The translations under genes and the position numbers were made by a program. A stretch of 64,000 bases of DNA from Sphingomonas metalli (GTDB lineage: Bacteria > Pseudomonadota > Alphaproteobacteria > Sphingomonadales > Sphingomonadaceae): NCBI RefSeq assembly GCF_014641735.1, contig NZ_BMIH01000001.1, positions 955,001-1,019,000 on the forward strand. The letters run 5' to 3'. Under the pieces are notes generated by a model. The model made no database searches. It saw nothing but the letters and a program-made list of their open reading frames with translations, and was not told the origin of the DNA. Position 1 is the stretch's first letter; every line of letters starts with the position of its first letter. This document shows, in pieces, positions 1 through 7,796 of this stretch.

Positions 1-115
1 CCAGCGCATCACCCTGCGCTTCGGGCAATTGTCCGGCGGCGTCCGCGCCGGCCTCCTTGCGTTTCGAGGCGATCAGCGGCGCGTCGTCCGCCTGCGGATT
101 GGCGAGATCGGTCAT
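1..115 (-). CDS. N-terminal fragment of an unidentified protein
   Basis: An ATG at 115 preceded by a good ribosome-binding site (GGAGG about 7 bases upstream) opens a reading frame that runs off the left edge of the window. The 38 visible residues begin MTDLANPQADDAPLIASK and are hydrophilic, rich in Ala, Asp and Glu, with no signal peptide or membrane segment. I do not recognise the family and cannot assign a function. The gene is transcribed in the same direction as the carbonic anhydrase-like gene but is separated from it by 258 bases holding a family-B repeat. Confidence 0.6.
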   Translation of the reverse strand, partial: MTDLANPQADDAPLIASKRKEAGADAAGQLPEAQGDAL

Positions 116-232
116 GGGAACCTCCGAAGTCCGGTCGGAAGTCCCAAGCGCGAGAGCCGATGATCTGTTCCGGATTTTCGCAAGACTTGATGAAGATCAA
201 ATCTTTACTTGAAAGCTGCGCCTTTCTTCTAA

Positions 233-370
233 GATCCTCCCCACAACGTGGGGAGGGGGACCATCGCGCAGCGATGGTGGAGGGGGCGGCCACGAGCGCT
301 GCGCCCGCGGCCCTCCCCCTCCACCCCGCCCTTCGGGCGCGGTCCCCCTCCCCGCGGAGCGGGGAGGATC
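233..370. repeat. Family-B intergenic repeat (GATCCTCC...GGAGGATC)
   Basis: About 138 bases with inverted ends: GATCCTCCCC on the left and GGGGAGGATC on the right, each forming its own hairpin (CCCCACAACGTGGGG; CCCCGCGGAGCGGGG). Between them are the typical GGTGGAGGGGG and CCCCCTCCACC arms. Related copies lie at 29469, 48131 and 49631. It ends three bases before the stop codon of the carbonic anhydrase-like gene and fills most of the gap to the gene at 1-115. Confidence 0.85.
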
Positions 371-373
371 GCA

Positions 374-898
374 TCAGTCCACCCGCCTCAAGTTCCTCGC
401 ATAATCCCGCCCCCGCGCGGCATAATGCGCCGCCGACAGCCGCAATCCCGCCAGCGCCTCCTCCGGCAACGCTCGCACCGCCCGCGCGGGACTCCCCACG
501 ATCAGCGTGCCCGGCGGGAAGCTCTTCCCCTCCGTCACCAGCGCCCCGGCACCGACCAGGCAGCCCGCCCCGATCGTCGCGCCGTTCAGCACGATCGCGC
601 CCATCCCCACCAGCACGTCGTCGCCGATCGTGCAGCCGTGCAGAATCGCGTGATGCCCCACGGTCACGCCCGCACCGATCGTCAGCGGGCTGCCCGGATC
701 GGAATGGAGCATCGCTCCCTCCTGCACATTGGTCCGCGCGCCGACCAGGATCGGGGTATTGTCCGCGCGGATCACCGCGCCGAACCAGATGCTCGCCCCC
801 TCGTCCAGCCGCGCGTCGCCGATCACCTCGGCCGACGGCGCGATCCAGACCCCCTCGGCCAGGGTCGGCTGCGCCTCGCCGATCGCATAGCATGGCAT
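374..898 (-). CDS. Gamma-carbonic anhydrase family protein (left-handed beta-helix)
   Basis: 174 residues built almost entirely of hexapeptide repeats, as in the gamma-carbonic anhydrase/YrdA/PaaY family of trimeric metal-binding proteins. The His cluster around residues 65-95 (MLHSDPGSPLTIG and VGHHAILHG) matches the family's zinc-ligand pattern. Members either hydrate CO2 or are orphan acyltransferase-like proteins; which applies here cannot be read from sequence. ATG at 898 is preferred because GGAGAAGG lies about 8 bases upstream. It begins one base after the malate synthase stop, so the two genes are probably co-transcribed. Confidence 0.88.
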   Translation of the reverse strand: MPCYAIGEAQPTLAEGVWIAPSAEVIGDARLDEGASIWFGAVIRADNTPILVGARTNVQEGAMLHSDPGSPLTIGAGVTVGHHAILHGCTIGDDVLVGMGAIVLNGATIGAGCLVGAGALVTEGKSFPPGTLIVGSPARAVRALPEEALAGLRLSAAHYAARGRDYARNLRRVD

Positions 899-899
899 G

Positions 900-2999
900 T
901 CACGCCTTCTCCCGCTGCTTCGCCCGCGCACGATAGGCGTGGAGCAGCGGCTCGGTATAGCCATTGGGCTGCGCCGTCCCCTCGAAGATCAGCGCCCGCG
1001 CCGCCTGCATCGCCAGATGGTCGGGATCGCCCGCCATCGGCCGGTAGAGCGGATCGCCCGCATTCTGCGCATCGACCGTCACCGCCATCCGCGCCAGCGC
1101 CGCCTCCACCTCGTCTGCCGTGACGACGCCGTGGAGCAGCCAGTTGGCGATATGCTGCGAGGAGATGCGCAGCGTCGCGCGATCCTCCATCAGCCCGACA
1201 TCGTGGATGTCCGGCACCTTGGAACAGCCGACGCCCTGGTCGATCCAGCGCACGACATAGCCGAGCAGCCCCTGCGCATTATTGTCCAGTTCCTCGCGGA
1301 TGTCGGCCGCGCTCCAGTTACGTCCGATGGCCAGCGGCGGGGTGAGCAGTGCATCCAGCTCCGGCACCGTGGCTAGCGCTTCCTCCGCCTGCCGCGCGGC
1401 GACGTCGATCCGGTGATAATGGGTCGCGTGGAGCGTCGCGGCGGTCGGGCTCGGTACCCAGGCGGTGGAGGCGCCGCTGGCGGGATGCGCGCCCTTCTGC
1501 GCCAGCATGTCCGCCATCCGGTCGGGCGCGGCCCACATGCCCTTGCCGATCTGCGCCCGCCCGCCGAGACCGCAGGCGAGGCCGATCCGCACGTTGCGCT
1601 GCTCATAGGCGGCGATCCAGCCGGCCTGTTTCATCTCCCCCTTGCGGACCATCGGCCCGGCCCGCATCGCGGTGTGGATCTCGTCCCCCGTCCGGTCGAG
1701 AAAGCCGGTGTTGATGAAGACGATCCGGTGCCGCACCGCATGGATGCAGGCGGCCAGATTGGCGGAGGTGCGCCGCTCCTCGTCCATCACGCCGACCTTG
1801 ATCGTGTGCCGCGGCAGGGCGAGCAGATCCTCGACCGCATCGAACAGATCGTTCGTGAAGGCCGCCTCCTCCGGCCCGTGCATCTTCGGCTTGACGATAT
1901 AGAGGCTCCCCGCCCGGCTGTTCGCGCGCGCGCCGTGGAGGTCGTGGAGCGCGATCAGGCTGGTGACGATCGCGTCGAGGATGCCCTCGGGCGCCTCCTC
2001 GCCACCGGGCAGGCGAAGAGCGGGCGTGGTCATCAGATGGCCGACATTGCGCACGAACATCAGGCTGCGCCCCGGCAGGCTGAAGGGCGTGCGGTCGGGC
2101 GCGACATACGCGCGGTCCGCGGCCAGCCGGCGGGTGATGGTGCGGCCGCCCTTCGCGAAGGTCTCGGTCAGGTCGCCCCGCATCAGCCCCAGCCAGTTGG
2201 CATAGGCGGCGACCTTGTCCGCCGCATCGACCGCCGCGACCGAGTCCTCCAGATCGGCGATCGTGGTCAGCGCCGCCTCCAGGACCACATCGGCAAGGCC
2301 CGCGGGGTCGTCGCGGCCGATCGGATGCGTGCGGTCGATCACCAGTTCGATATGCAGGCCATGGTGGCGCAGCAGCCAGGAGTCGCCCGCGCGGCCGGCG
2401 AGTTGCGAGGGGTCGGCGAGTGGCGGCTGGCCTCCGTCCCAGTCGCGCCAGCTTCCGGTCGCCAGCGGCACCACCGCGTCGAGAAAGCCGCGCGCCCAGG
2501 CGATCACCGCTCCTCCGCGCTCCGCGTCATAGCCCTCGGTTCGCGGCGCACCCGGCAGCGCATCGGTGCCGTAGAGCGCATCGTAGAGGCTCCCCCAGCG
2601 CGCATTGGCCGCATTGAGCAGGAAGCGCGCGTTGAGGATCGGCACGACCAGCTGCGGCCCCGCCAGCGTCGCGACCTCCGGGTCGACCCCATGCGTGTCG
2701 ATCGCGAAGGGCGCGGGCGCGTCCACCAGATAGCCGATGCGGCGCAGGAACGCCTGATGCGCGTCGGCATCGAAGGGTCGTCCGCTCCGTACCGCGTACC
2801 AGCCGTCGATCGCCGCCTGCAACCGGTCGCGCTCGGCGAGCAGAGCGGCGTTGCGCGGGGCGAAGCGGGCGAAGATCGCGGCGGTGCCGGCCCAGAAGGC
2901 GGCGGGGTCGATCCCGGTTTCGGACAGCGCCCGCTCCTCGAGGAAGCGCGCCAACGGCGCCGCGACGAGAAGGTCGGCCCGGTCGGTCATGGCAGTCAT
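900..2999 (-). CDS. glcB: Malate synthase G
   Basis: 699 residues, the expected size for the monomeric G isoform, which condenses glyoxylate with acetyl-CoA to give malate in the glyoxylate shunt or glycolate use. Family landmarks include the central [12 protein letters not shown] stretch, the [11 protein letters not shown] catalytic region and the C-terminal [11 protein letters not shown] segment. The ATG at 2999 is chosen because AAGGAG lies 8 bases upstream; a GTG at 3026 and an ATG at 2990 are alternatives. No isocitrate lyase gene is nearby. The gene is divergent from a LysR regulator, which is a candidate but unproven controller. Confidence 0.96.
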   Translation of the reverse strand: MTAMTDRADLLVAAPLARFLEERALSETGIDPAAFWAGTAAIFARFAPRNAALLAERDRLQAAIDGWYAVRSGRPFDADAHQAFLRRIGYLVDAPAPFAIDTHGVDPEVATLAGPQLVVPILNARFLLNAANARWGSLYDALYGTDALPGAPRTEGYDAERGGAVIAWARGFLDAVVPLATGSWRDWDGGQPPLADPSQLAGRAGDSWLLRHHGLHIELVIDRTHPIGRDDPAGLADVVLEAALTTIADLEDSVAAVDAADKVAAYANWLGLMRGDLTETFAKGGRTITRRLAADRAYVAPDRTPFSLPGRSLMFVRNVGHLMTTPALRLPGGEEAPEGILDAIVTSLIALHDLHGARANSRAGSLYIVKPKMHGPEEAAFTNDLFDAVEDLLALPRHTIKVGVMDEERRTSANLAACIHAVRHRIVFINTGFLDRTGDEIHTAMRAGPMVRKGEMKQAGWIAAYEQRNVRIGLACGLGGRAQIGKGMWAAPDRMADMLAQKGAHPASGASTAWVPSPTAATLHATHYHRIDVAARQAEEALATVPELDALLTPPLAIGRNWSAADIREELDNNAQGLLGYVVRWIDQGVGCSKVPDIHDVGLMEDRATLRISSQHIANWLLHGVVTADEVEAALARMAVTVDAQNAGDPLYRPMAGDPDHLAMQAARALIFEGTAQPNGYTEPLLHAYRARAKQREKA

Positions 3000-3060
3000 C
3001 GCATCGCTCCTTCTTGCCTGCTCCACCCGTTAGCCAGACCTGCGTAAGACTCTCCCTATT

Positions 3061-3160
3061 CCGTCATCCCCGCGAAGGCGGGGATCCAGACGTACGGGGG
3101 GGTTCCGCATGACTCGCAAAGGTCAGAGAATATGGATCCCCGCCTGCGCGGGGATGACGG
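3061..3160. repeat. Family-A REP-like paired hairpin
   Basis: About 100 bases with mirrored ends CCGTCATCCCCGC... and ...GCGGGGATGACGG. Each arm is a separate hairpin (ATCCCCGC-GAAG-GCGGGGAT and ATCCCCGC-CTGC-GCGGGGAT) joined by a variable spacer. It lies between the divergent glcB and LysR genes, so it sits in or close to their promoters. The rest of the 258-base gap shows no further structure that I can support. Confidence 0.9.
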
Positions 3161-3257
3161 ACAATCGTGCATCATTCTCGCTCTACAACCTGTAGCCGAC
3201 CCGCGATCTCCGCACTAGAAGAACAACACGCACGACATTCGATCATCACAGGAACAG

Positions 3258-4139
3258 ATGGACCCCGATATCCCCCTCTTCGTGGAGGTCCTCCGCGCCG
3301 GCAGCCTCAGCGCCGCCGCGCGGCATGTCGGCCTGTCGCCCGCCATGGTGTCGAAGCGGATCGCGCGGCTGGAGGCGCGGCTCGGGACGCGGCTGATCAC
3401 CCGCACCACCCGCCGGCTGGAGCCGACGGCGGCGGGTGAGCAGTTCCATCGCGACGCCGCCGCGATCCTCGAAGCCCTCGCCGCCGCCGAAGCGCGGGTG
3501 GCGGGACGGCAGGCGTCGCCGGCGGGGCCGCTGCGGGTGAGCGCGCCGACCTCGTTCGGGCGGATGCACCTCGCGCCGCGGCTCAAGCCCTTTCTCGACG
3601 CGCATCCCGGCATCGCGCTCGAATTGAACCTCTCCGACGCCTTCACCGATCTGGTCGCCGAGCGCATCGATCTGGCGATCCGCATCACCGCCGCCGTCCC
3701 GCCCTCGCTGGTCGCGCACCGACTAGCCTCGAGCCGGCGCATCCTCTGCGCCGCACCCGCTTATCTGGAAGCGGTCGGCGCGCCCGCGGAGCTGGCGGAC
3801 CTCAAACGCCACCGTCTGCTCGCCGCGACCGGGCAGCTGCCCTGGCGGCTGACCCGCCCCGGCGCTACGCGGCTGGTCGACGGACGCAGCCATGTCGTCA
3901 CCAATTCCAGCGAGGTGGTGCGCGAACTGACCCTTGCGGGCGTCGGCGTCGCACTGCGTTCGCTGTGGGACGTCGCCGACGCGCTCGGCGACGGGCGGCT
4001 GGTCCGCCTGCTGCCCGACTGGCAGGGCTCGGCGGACGTCGGCGTCTACGCCGTTCACCCGCGCGGCGCGCCGGTGCCGGGCGTCGCCGCGCTAGTCGAC
4101 TATCTGCGCGATCTCTGGGCGACGAGCCACTGGGCCTGA
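3258..4139 (+). CDS. LysR-family transcriptional regulator
   Basis: 293 residues. The winged helix-turn-helix lies at residues 1-60 (SLSAAARHVGLSPAMVSKRI, then LEARLGTRLITRTTRRLEPT), followed by a LysR substrate-binding domain. The sequence resembles the CrgA/DmlR-like subgroup. The start is an ATG with AGGAA upstream. It is divergent from glcB, a common arrangement for a regulator and its target, so it may respond to a C2 or dicarboxylic acid; this is inference. Its stop lies two bases from the convergent lactonase gene. Confidence 0.92.
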   Translation: MDPDIPLFVEVLRAGSLSAAARHVGLSPAMVSKRIARLEARLGTRLITRTTRRLEPTAAGEQFHRDAAAILEALAAAEARVAGRQASPAGPLRVSAPTSFGRMHLAPRLKPFLDAHPGIALELNLSDAFTDLVAERIDLAIRITAAVPPSLVAHRLASSRRILCAAPAYLEAVGAPAELADLKRHRLLAATGQLPWRLTRPGATRLVDGRSHVVTNSSEVVRELTLAGVGVALRSLWDVADALGDGRLVRLLPDWQGSADVGVYAVHPRGAPVPGVAALVDYLRDLWATSHWA

Positions 4140-4141
4140 CG

Positions 4142-4999
4142 CTAGCCCCGGAACGGCAGCGTCGGCAGGCCCTTCACCCCCGGCTCCACCTCGAACAGCG
4201 CGCCCGCATCCGGCTCGTCGTCGCGCCCGTCCGCGGCCGAGGTGACGAACATCCGGTCGAGCTCCGGCCCGGCAAAGGTGCAGCTGGTGATCTGAGAGGC
4301 GGGCATGGCGATGAAGCTGATCCGCTTGCCCGCCGGATCGAAGCGGCTGAGCTGCCCCGTCCCCCAATGGCCGACCCACAGACAGCCCTCCGCGTCGAAG
4401 GTCATGCCGTCGGGGCTGCCCCAGTCATCCTCGAAGCGGATGAATTCGGTGCGCGGCGACAGGCTGCCATCGTCGTGGATCGTGTAGCGATAGATGGTGC
4501 CCCGCGCCGTGTCGGTATGGAGCATGGTACGGCCGTCCGCCGCGATCGCCGGGCCGTTGGGAATGCAATAGGGGGCGTCCACCTTGGTCCAGCTGAGATC
4601 GGTGTCGAGCCGGTAGAAGGCGCCGACATCTCCCTCGCACGAATAGGGCATGGTGCCCGCCCAGATGCGGCCCGTCGGATCGGCCTTGGCATCGTTCATC
4701 CGGTTGAGCGGCAGGTCGGGCTCGGGATCGGCGATCGGGCGGATCGCGAAGGGGTCGAGGTCCAGCTCGACGAAGCCGGTGTCGAAGCCCGCGATGAAAC
4801 CGGGACGATCGGCCCGCTCGACCACCCAGCCGATATTGCGCGGCATGTCCCATCCGGTAACCGCGCCATCGGCGAGCGACAGGCGGTTGAGCCGCTTGCC
4901 GAGGATGTCGACCCAGAAGACGGCGTTCTCGCGCGCCGACCAGCTCGGCCCCTCGCCCAGAACCGACCGGCCGCTGCCGGGCACCTTGATCGCGGTCAT
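4142..4999 (-). CDS. SMP-30/gluconolactonase family lactonase
   Basis: 285 residues of the six-bladed beta-propeller SMP-30/Gnl/LRE family, which hydrolyses sugar lactones using a divalent metal. The metal-site pattern is visible: Glu in VLGEGPSW near the N-terminus, Asn in LNRMNDAK and CIPNGPA, and Asp in GSPDGMTF. There is no signal peptide, so it is probably cytoplasmic. The start at 4999 is preferred over 5008 because the GGAGG upstream is better spaced. No sugar dehydrogenase is adjacent, so the substrate is not defined. Confidence 0.9.
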   Translation of the reverse strand: MTAIKVPGSGRSVLGEGPSWSARENAVFWVDILGKRLNRLSLADGAVTGWDMPRNIGWVVERADRPGFIAGFDTGFVELDLDPFAIRPIADPEPDLPLNRMNDAKADPTGRIWAGTMPYSCEGDVGAFYRLDTDLSWTKVDAPYCIPNGPAIAADGRTMLHTDTARGTIYRYTIHDDGSLSPRTEFIRFEDDWGSPDGMTFDAEGCLWVGHWGTGQLSRFDPAGKRISFIAMPASQITSCTFAGPELDRMFVTSAADGRDDEPDAGALFEVEPGVKGLPTLPFRG

Positions 5000-5137
5000 C
5001 CTCTCCATCCTCCCTCGGGGGTCACGTGCGACCCGCGTCATAGCCCGGCGGGAGGGAAAGCAAATACTCTTGTCCGACCATTGGCGGGATGAGGGGCATC
5101 GGTGGACGCTTTGGAGACGCTCGATCTTGCATCTCTT

Positions 5138-5237
5138 CCGTCATTCCCGCGAAGGCGGAAATCCATATTCTCCGACGTTGGCGAGTGATGCGGCAGGCTC
5201 CCGCGCGTCTGGATCCCCGCCTGCGCGGAGATGACGG
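5138..5237. repeat. Family-A REP-like paired hairpin
   Basis: Mirrored ends CCGTCATTCCCGC and GCGGAGATGACGG around a spacer containing GGCAGGCTCCCGCGCGTCTGGATC, nearly the same spacer as the copy at 36916. It accounts for most of the 313-base gap between the lactonase start and the small membrane protein; I see nothing else there. Confidence 0.88.
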
Positions 5238-5312
5238 CGTGTGGGAGAGGTCATCGGCCCTTGCAGACGCCCCGCAAAGGCCGGATCGGCGCACCCTGTT
5301 CGGGGCGCCCCG

Positions 5313-5423
5313 TCAGCGGGTCCGCCAGGCCTGCACGGCGGCAAAGACGCAGAGCACCATCAGCACCAGCAGCGCGCTCTGCAATTCCAGCCAGTCGAGA
5401 TCGAGGTCGAACTTCCATTCCAC
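5313..5423 (-). CDS. 36-residue single-span membrane protein after a sensor kinase
   Basis: A short frame opens with GTG at 5423 and encodes an acidic/aromatic head (MEWKFDLDLDWLELQ), one hydrophobic span (SALLVLMVLCVFAAVQA) and a basic tail (WRTR). AGGGAG lies about 9 bases before the GTG. It begins 18 bases after the sensor-kinase stop on the same strand, so it is probably the third gene of that operon. Small single-span proteins often bind sensor kinases or transporters, but the partner here is inference. I know of no family match. The positive-inside rule would place the C-terminus in the cytoplasm. Confidence 0.55.
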   Translation of the reverse strand: MEWKFDLDLDWLELQSALLVLMVLCVFAAVQAWRTR

Positions 5424-5441
5424 GGCGCACACTCCCTGTCG

Positions 5442-6839
5442 TCAGAGGGAGGATGTAGCGGCGCCGTTTTGCCGCAGCGCAGCGGATTCGTGACAAAGTG
5501 TTTCCGGCAGCGGCAGCGTCACGGTGGCGACCAGGCCCCCCTCCGCCCGGTTGGACAGCGCCACCCGCCCGCCTTCCGCCGCCACCGCGCGGCGGACGAT
5601 CGACAGGCCGAGACCGAAGCCGGTGGTATCGCGTCCGCGCGCGGGGTCCAGCCGGACGAAGGGATCGAAGACCGTCTCCAGCGCTTCCTCCGGGATGCCC
5701 GGACCGTCGTCGACGATGCGGATGACGATGCCCGCCGCCTCGCGCGCCAGGGTGATCTCCAGCCGGTCGCCATAGTGCAGCGCGTTTTCGACCAGATTGA
5801 CCAGCGCGCGCTTGAACGCGACCGGGCGCACCCGCGCGTCGCAATGTTCGGGCCCGCGATAGGCCGCGATCCGTCCGCGATCCTCGGCATCGTCGGCCAG
5901 CGTCGCGCACAGCACCGCGAGATCGACCAGCTTGGGCGCCTCCCCCTCGCCGCCGCGCAGGAAGGCGAGAAGCGAGCCGACCATCACCTCCATTTCGGCC
6001 ACCTCGGCGCGGATCTGGTCGCGCACCTCCGCCTCCTCGACCGCCTCGACGCGCAGCAAGAGCCGCGCGAGCGGAGTCCGCAGATCGTGGCCGACCGCGG
6101 CGAGCGCGCGGGTGCGCTCGTCGATCAGCCGAACGATGCGGCTCTGCATCCGGTTGAACGAGCGGGTCAGGCGCAGCACCTCGCCCGTCCCCCGCTCCGG
6201 CACCGGCTCGGGATGCGCGCGCCCGATCCGCTCGGCCGCGTCGGTCAGCTCGCGCAGGGGGCGGAGGGTGCGGCGGATCAGCAGCACGCCGATCGCGGTC
6301 AGCGCCAGCGCCGGCACCAGCGCGATCAGCATCCGCCCGATCGCGAGGTCGATCGTCCGCAGCGCCTCGCGCGTGCTGAAGCGCATCCAGCTGCCGTCGG
6401 TCAGCCGGATATGCCCCGCGATCACCGAGCGCCGCCCGGGCGAGGCGAAGCGCAGCCTGAGCCCCGATCCTTCCAGCGACGGCTCCCAGGCGACGATCTG
6501 GTCGCGCATCCCGTCCAGCGCCGGCGCGACCGGCGGCAGCAGCGGCGGTTCGGGCGACCAGCGGACGATATAGCGGTCGGTGGTCAACTCGTCGGCGATC
6601 GCCGGTCGTTCGGGCGGGCTATGCTCCTCCAGCACCCGCAACGCGACGACCAGATGCTCGGCCAGCCGCCGCGCCTCGTCGTCGCGCACGGCAAAGGCCC
6701 CGGCGCGCTCGTAGAGGAGCGTGCTGATACCGAACTCGATCGCGCTGGTGATGAGGAGGATGCCGGCGATCTGGCCGAGCAGGCTGGTCGGGAAATGCAG
6801 CCGCCGCCGCAGCCGCCCGCGCAGGTGGAGCGGCGTCAC
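5442..6839 (-). CDS. Sensor histidine kinase (HAMP/HisKA/HATPase)
   Basis: 465 residues. Transmembrane segments lie at about 20-42 and 168-188, enclosing a periplasmic sensor region of about 125 residues. A HAMP linker follows, then the H-box AAVGHDLRTPL (phospho-accepting His 251), N-box LVENALHYG, and ATP-lid motifs DDGPGIP and FGLGLSIV. The architecture resembles EnvZ-type kinases. It overlaps the response-regulator gene by four bases (ATGA), so the pair is translationally coupled. The signal sensed is unknown. Confidence 0.93.
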   Translation of the reverse strand: MTPLHLRGRLRRRLHFPTSLLGQIAGILLITSAIEFGISTLLYERAGAFAVRDDEARRLAEHLVVALRVLEEHSPPERPAIADELTTDRYIVRWSPEPPLLPPVAPALDGMRDQIVAWEPSLEGSGLRLRFASPGRRSVIAGHIRLTDGSWMRFSTREALRTIDLAIGRMLIALVPALALTAIGVLLIRRTLRPLRELTDAAERIGRAHPEPVPERGTGEVLRLTRSFNRMQSRIVRLIDERTRALAAVGHDLRTPLARLLLRVEAVEEAEVRDQIRAEVAEMEVMVGSLLAFLRGGEGEAPKLVDLAVLCATLADDAEDRGRIAAYRGPEHCDARVRPVAFKRALVNLVENALHYGDRLEITLAREAAGIVIRIVDDGPGIPEEALETVFDPFVRLDPARGRDTTGFGLGLSIVRRAVAAEGGRVALSNRAEGGLVATVTLPLPETLCHESAALRQNGAATSSL

Positions 6840-7546
6840 GCGCGCTCGACGGGGACGTTGAGCATATAGCCCACCCCCCGCACGGTGACGATCGGCGCGG
6901 CATGGCCGCTCCCAGACAGTTTCCGGCGCAGCCGGCTAACCAGCACGTCGACGCTGCGATCCGAGGCGTCGCCGATCCGCGCGCGCGACGCCTCGATCAG
7001 CCGCTCGCGCGCGATCACGCGCTGGGCATTGTCGAGAAAGGCGACGAGCAGGTCGAACTCCGCCCCCGTCAGCTCGACCACCGCACCGCTGGGCGAGGTC
7101 AGCTCGCGCCGCGGCAGGCTGGCGGTCCAGCCGTCGAACCGGCGCAGCCCCGCCTCGCGGCTTTCCGCCATCAGGTCGCCCGAGCTGCGGCGCAGGACGG
7201 CGCGGATGCGGGCGATCAGCTCGTGCGTGCCGAAGGGCTTGGCGAGATAATCGTCCGCGCCCAGCTCCAGCCCGACCACACGGTCGGTCTCGCTGCCGCG
7301 CGCGCTGACGAAGATGATCGGCACCTGGCTCTTCTGCCGCACCTGGCGGCACAGATCGATGCCGCTGGTGCCGGGCAGCATGATGTCGAGCAGGATCAGA
7401 TCGACTCCGCCCGCCTCCAGCCCCTGCCACATTTCCGGCGCGGCGCTGGCGAGGCGCACGGCGAAACCGTTCTGCTGGAGCGTGCGCGCGGTCAGCGTGC
7501 GCAGCGCGGGATCGTCTTCGACGACAAGAATCGTGGGGGCGGTCAT
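6836..7546 (-). CDS. OmpR-family response regulator
   Basis: 236 residues: a receiver domain with acidic pocket EDD at 10-12, phospho-acceptor Asp 54 (LILLDIMLPG) and conserved Lys in YLAKPF, then a C-terminal winged helix (VIARERLIEASR, DVLVSRLRRKL, VRGVGYML). It is the DNA-binding partner of the kinase encoded immediately downstream. It is the first gene of the operon; its upstream region holds a REP-like element and a parS site but no operator that I could recognise. Confidence 0.94.
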   Translation of the reverse strand: MTAPTILVVEDDPALRTLTARTLQQNGFAVRLASAAPEMWQGLEAGGVDLILLDIMLPGTSGIDLCRQVRQKSQVPIIFVSARGSETDRVVGLELGADDYLAKPFGTHELIARIRAVLRRSSGDLMAESREAGLRRFDGWTASLPRRELTSPSGAVVELTGAEFDLLVAFLDNAQRVIARERLIEASRARIGDASDRSVDVLVSRLRRKLSGSGHAAPIVTVRGVGYMLNVPVERA

Positions 7547-7654
7547 CCGTCTCGCGCGGCTGTGTCGGGAAGGAGACGGTAGCTAGGGAGAGTGGGCGGC
7601 GGGGTCAACGCGGGGGGTGGGGGCGGCTGTGCGTGCCTCCTTCCAAGCGTCGCG

Positions 7655-7738
7655 CGTCATCCCGGCGAAGGCTGCGATCTTCTGCTTGGTTGGCCGGGGG
7701 CCACCACGGGGAGATCCCAGCCTTCGCTGGGATGACGG
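7655..7738. repeat. REP-like paired hairpin (family A variant)
   Basis: Mirrored ends CGTCATCCCGGCGAAGGC and GCCTTCGCTGGGATGACGG. The arms share the terminal GTCATCCC/GGGATGAC foot with the family-A copies but have a different stem. It lies 21 bases from the parS palindrome, in the gap between the response regulator and the GH18/NodB/GT2 gene. Confidence 0.85.
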
Positions 7739-7758
7739 CATCGATTACCCGACCGGAA

Positions 7759-7774
7759 TGTTCCACGTGGAACA
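7759..7774. promoter_or_regulatory. parS: parS: ParB-binding chromosome segregation site
   Basis: The perfect 16-base palindrome TGTTCCACGTGGAACA matches the bacterial parS consensus TGTTnCACGTGnAACA at every fixed position. The symmetry continues outward to 24 bases (7755-7778). ParB nucleates here for chromosome partitioning, and parS sites usually cluster around the replication origin. It is intergenic, 22 bases beyond the stop of the gene at 7797. No parA, parB or gidAB gene is in the window, so this would be an outlying site. I found no second match among the CACGTG occurrences I examined in the window. Confidence 0.87.
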
Positions 7775-7796
7775 TTCCGCGAACACCCCCCGCGCC

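Noticed and set aside
233-370. CRISPR or transposon end at the family-B repeats
   Set aside because: Copies are scattered singly, lack regular spacers, a transposase, or target-site duplications that I could see.
5251-5910. Minus-strand frame spanning the kinase end and the small membrane protein
   Set aside because: It is a different frame from both real genes and Arg-rich; the 36-residue frame starting at GTG 5423 fits better.
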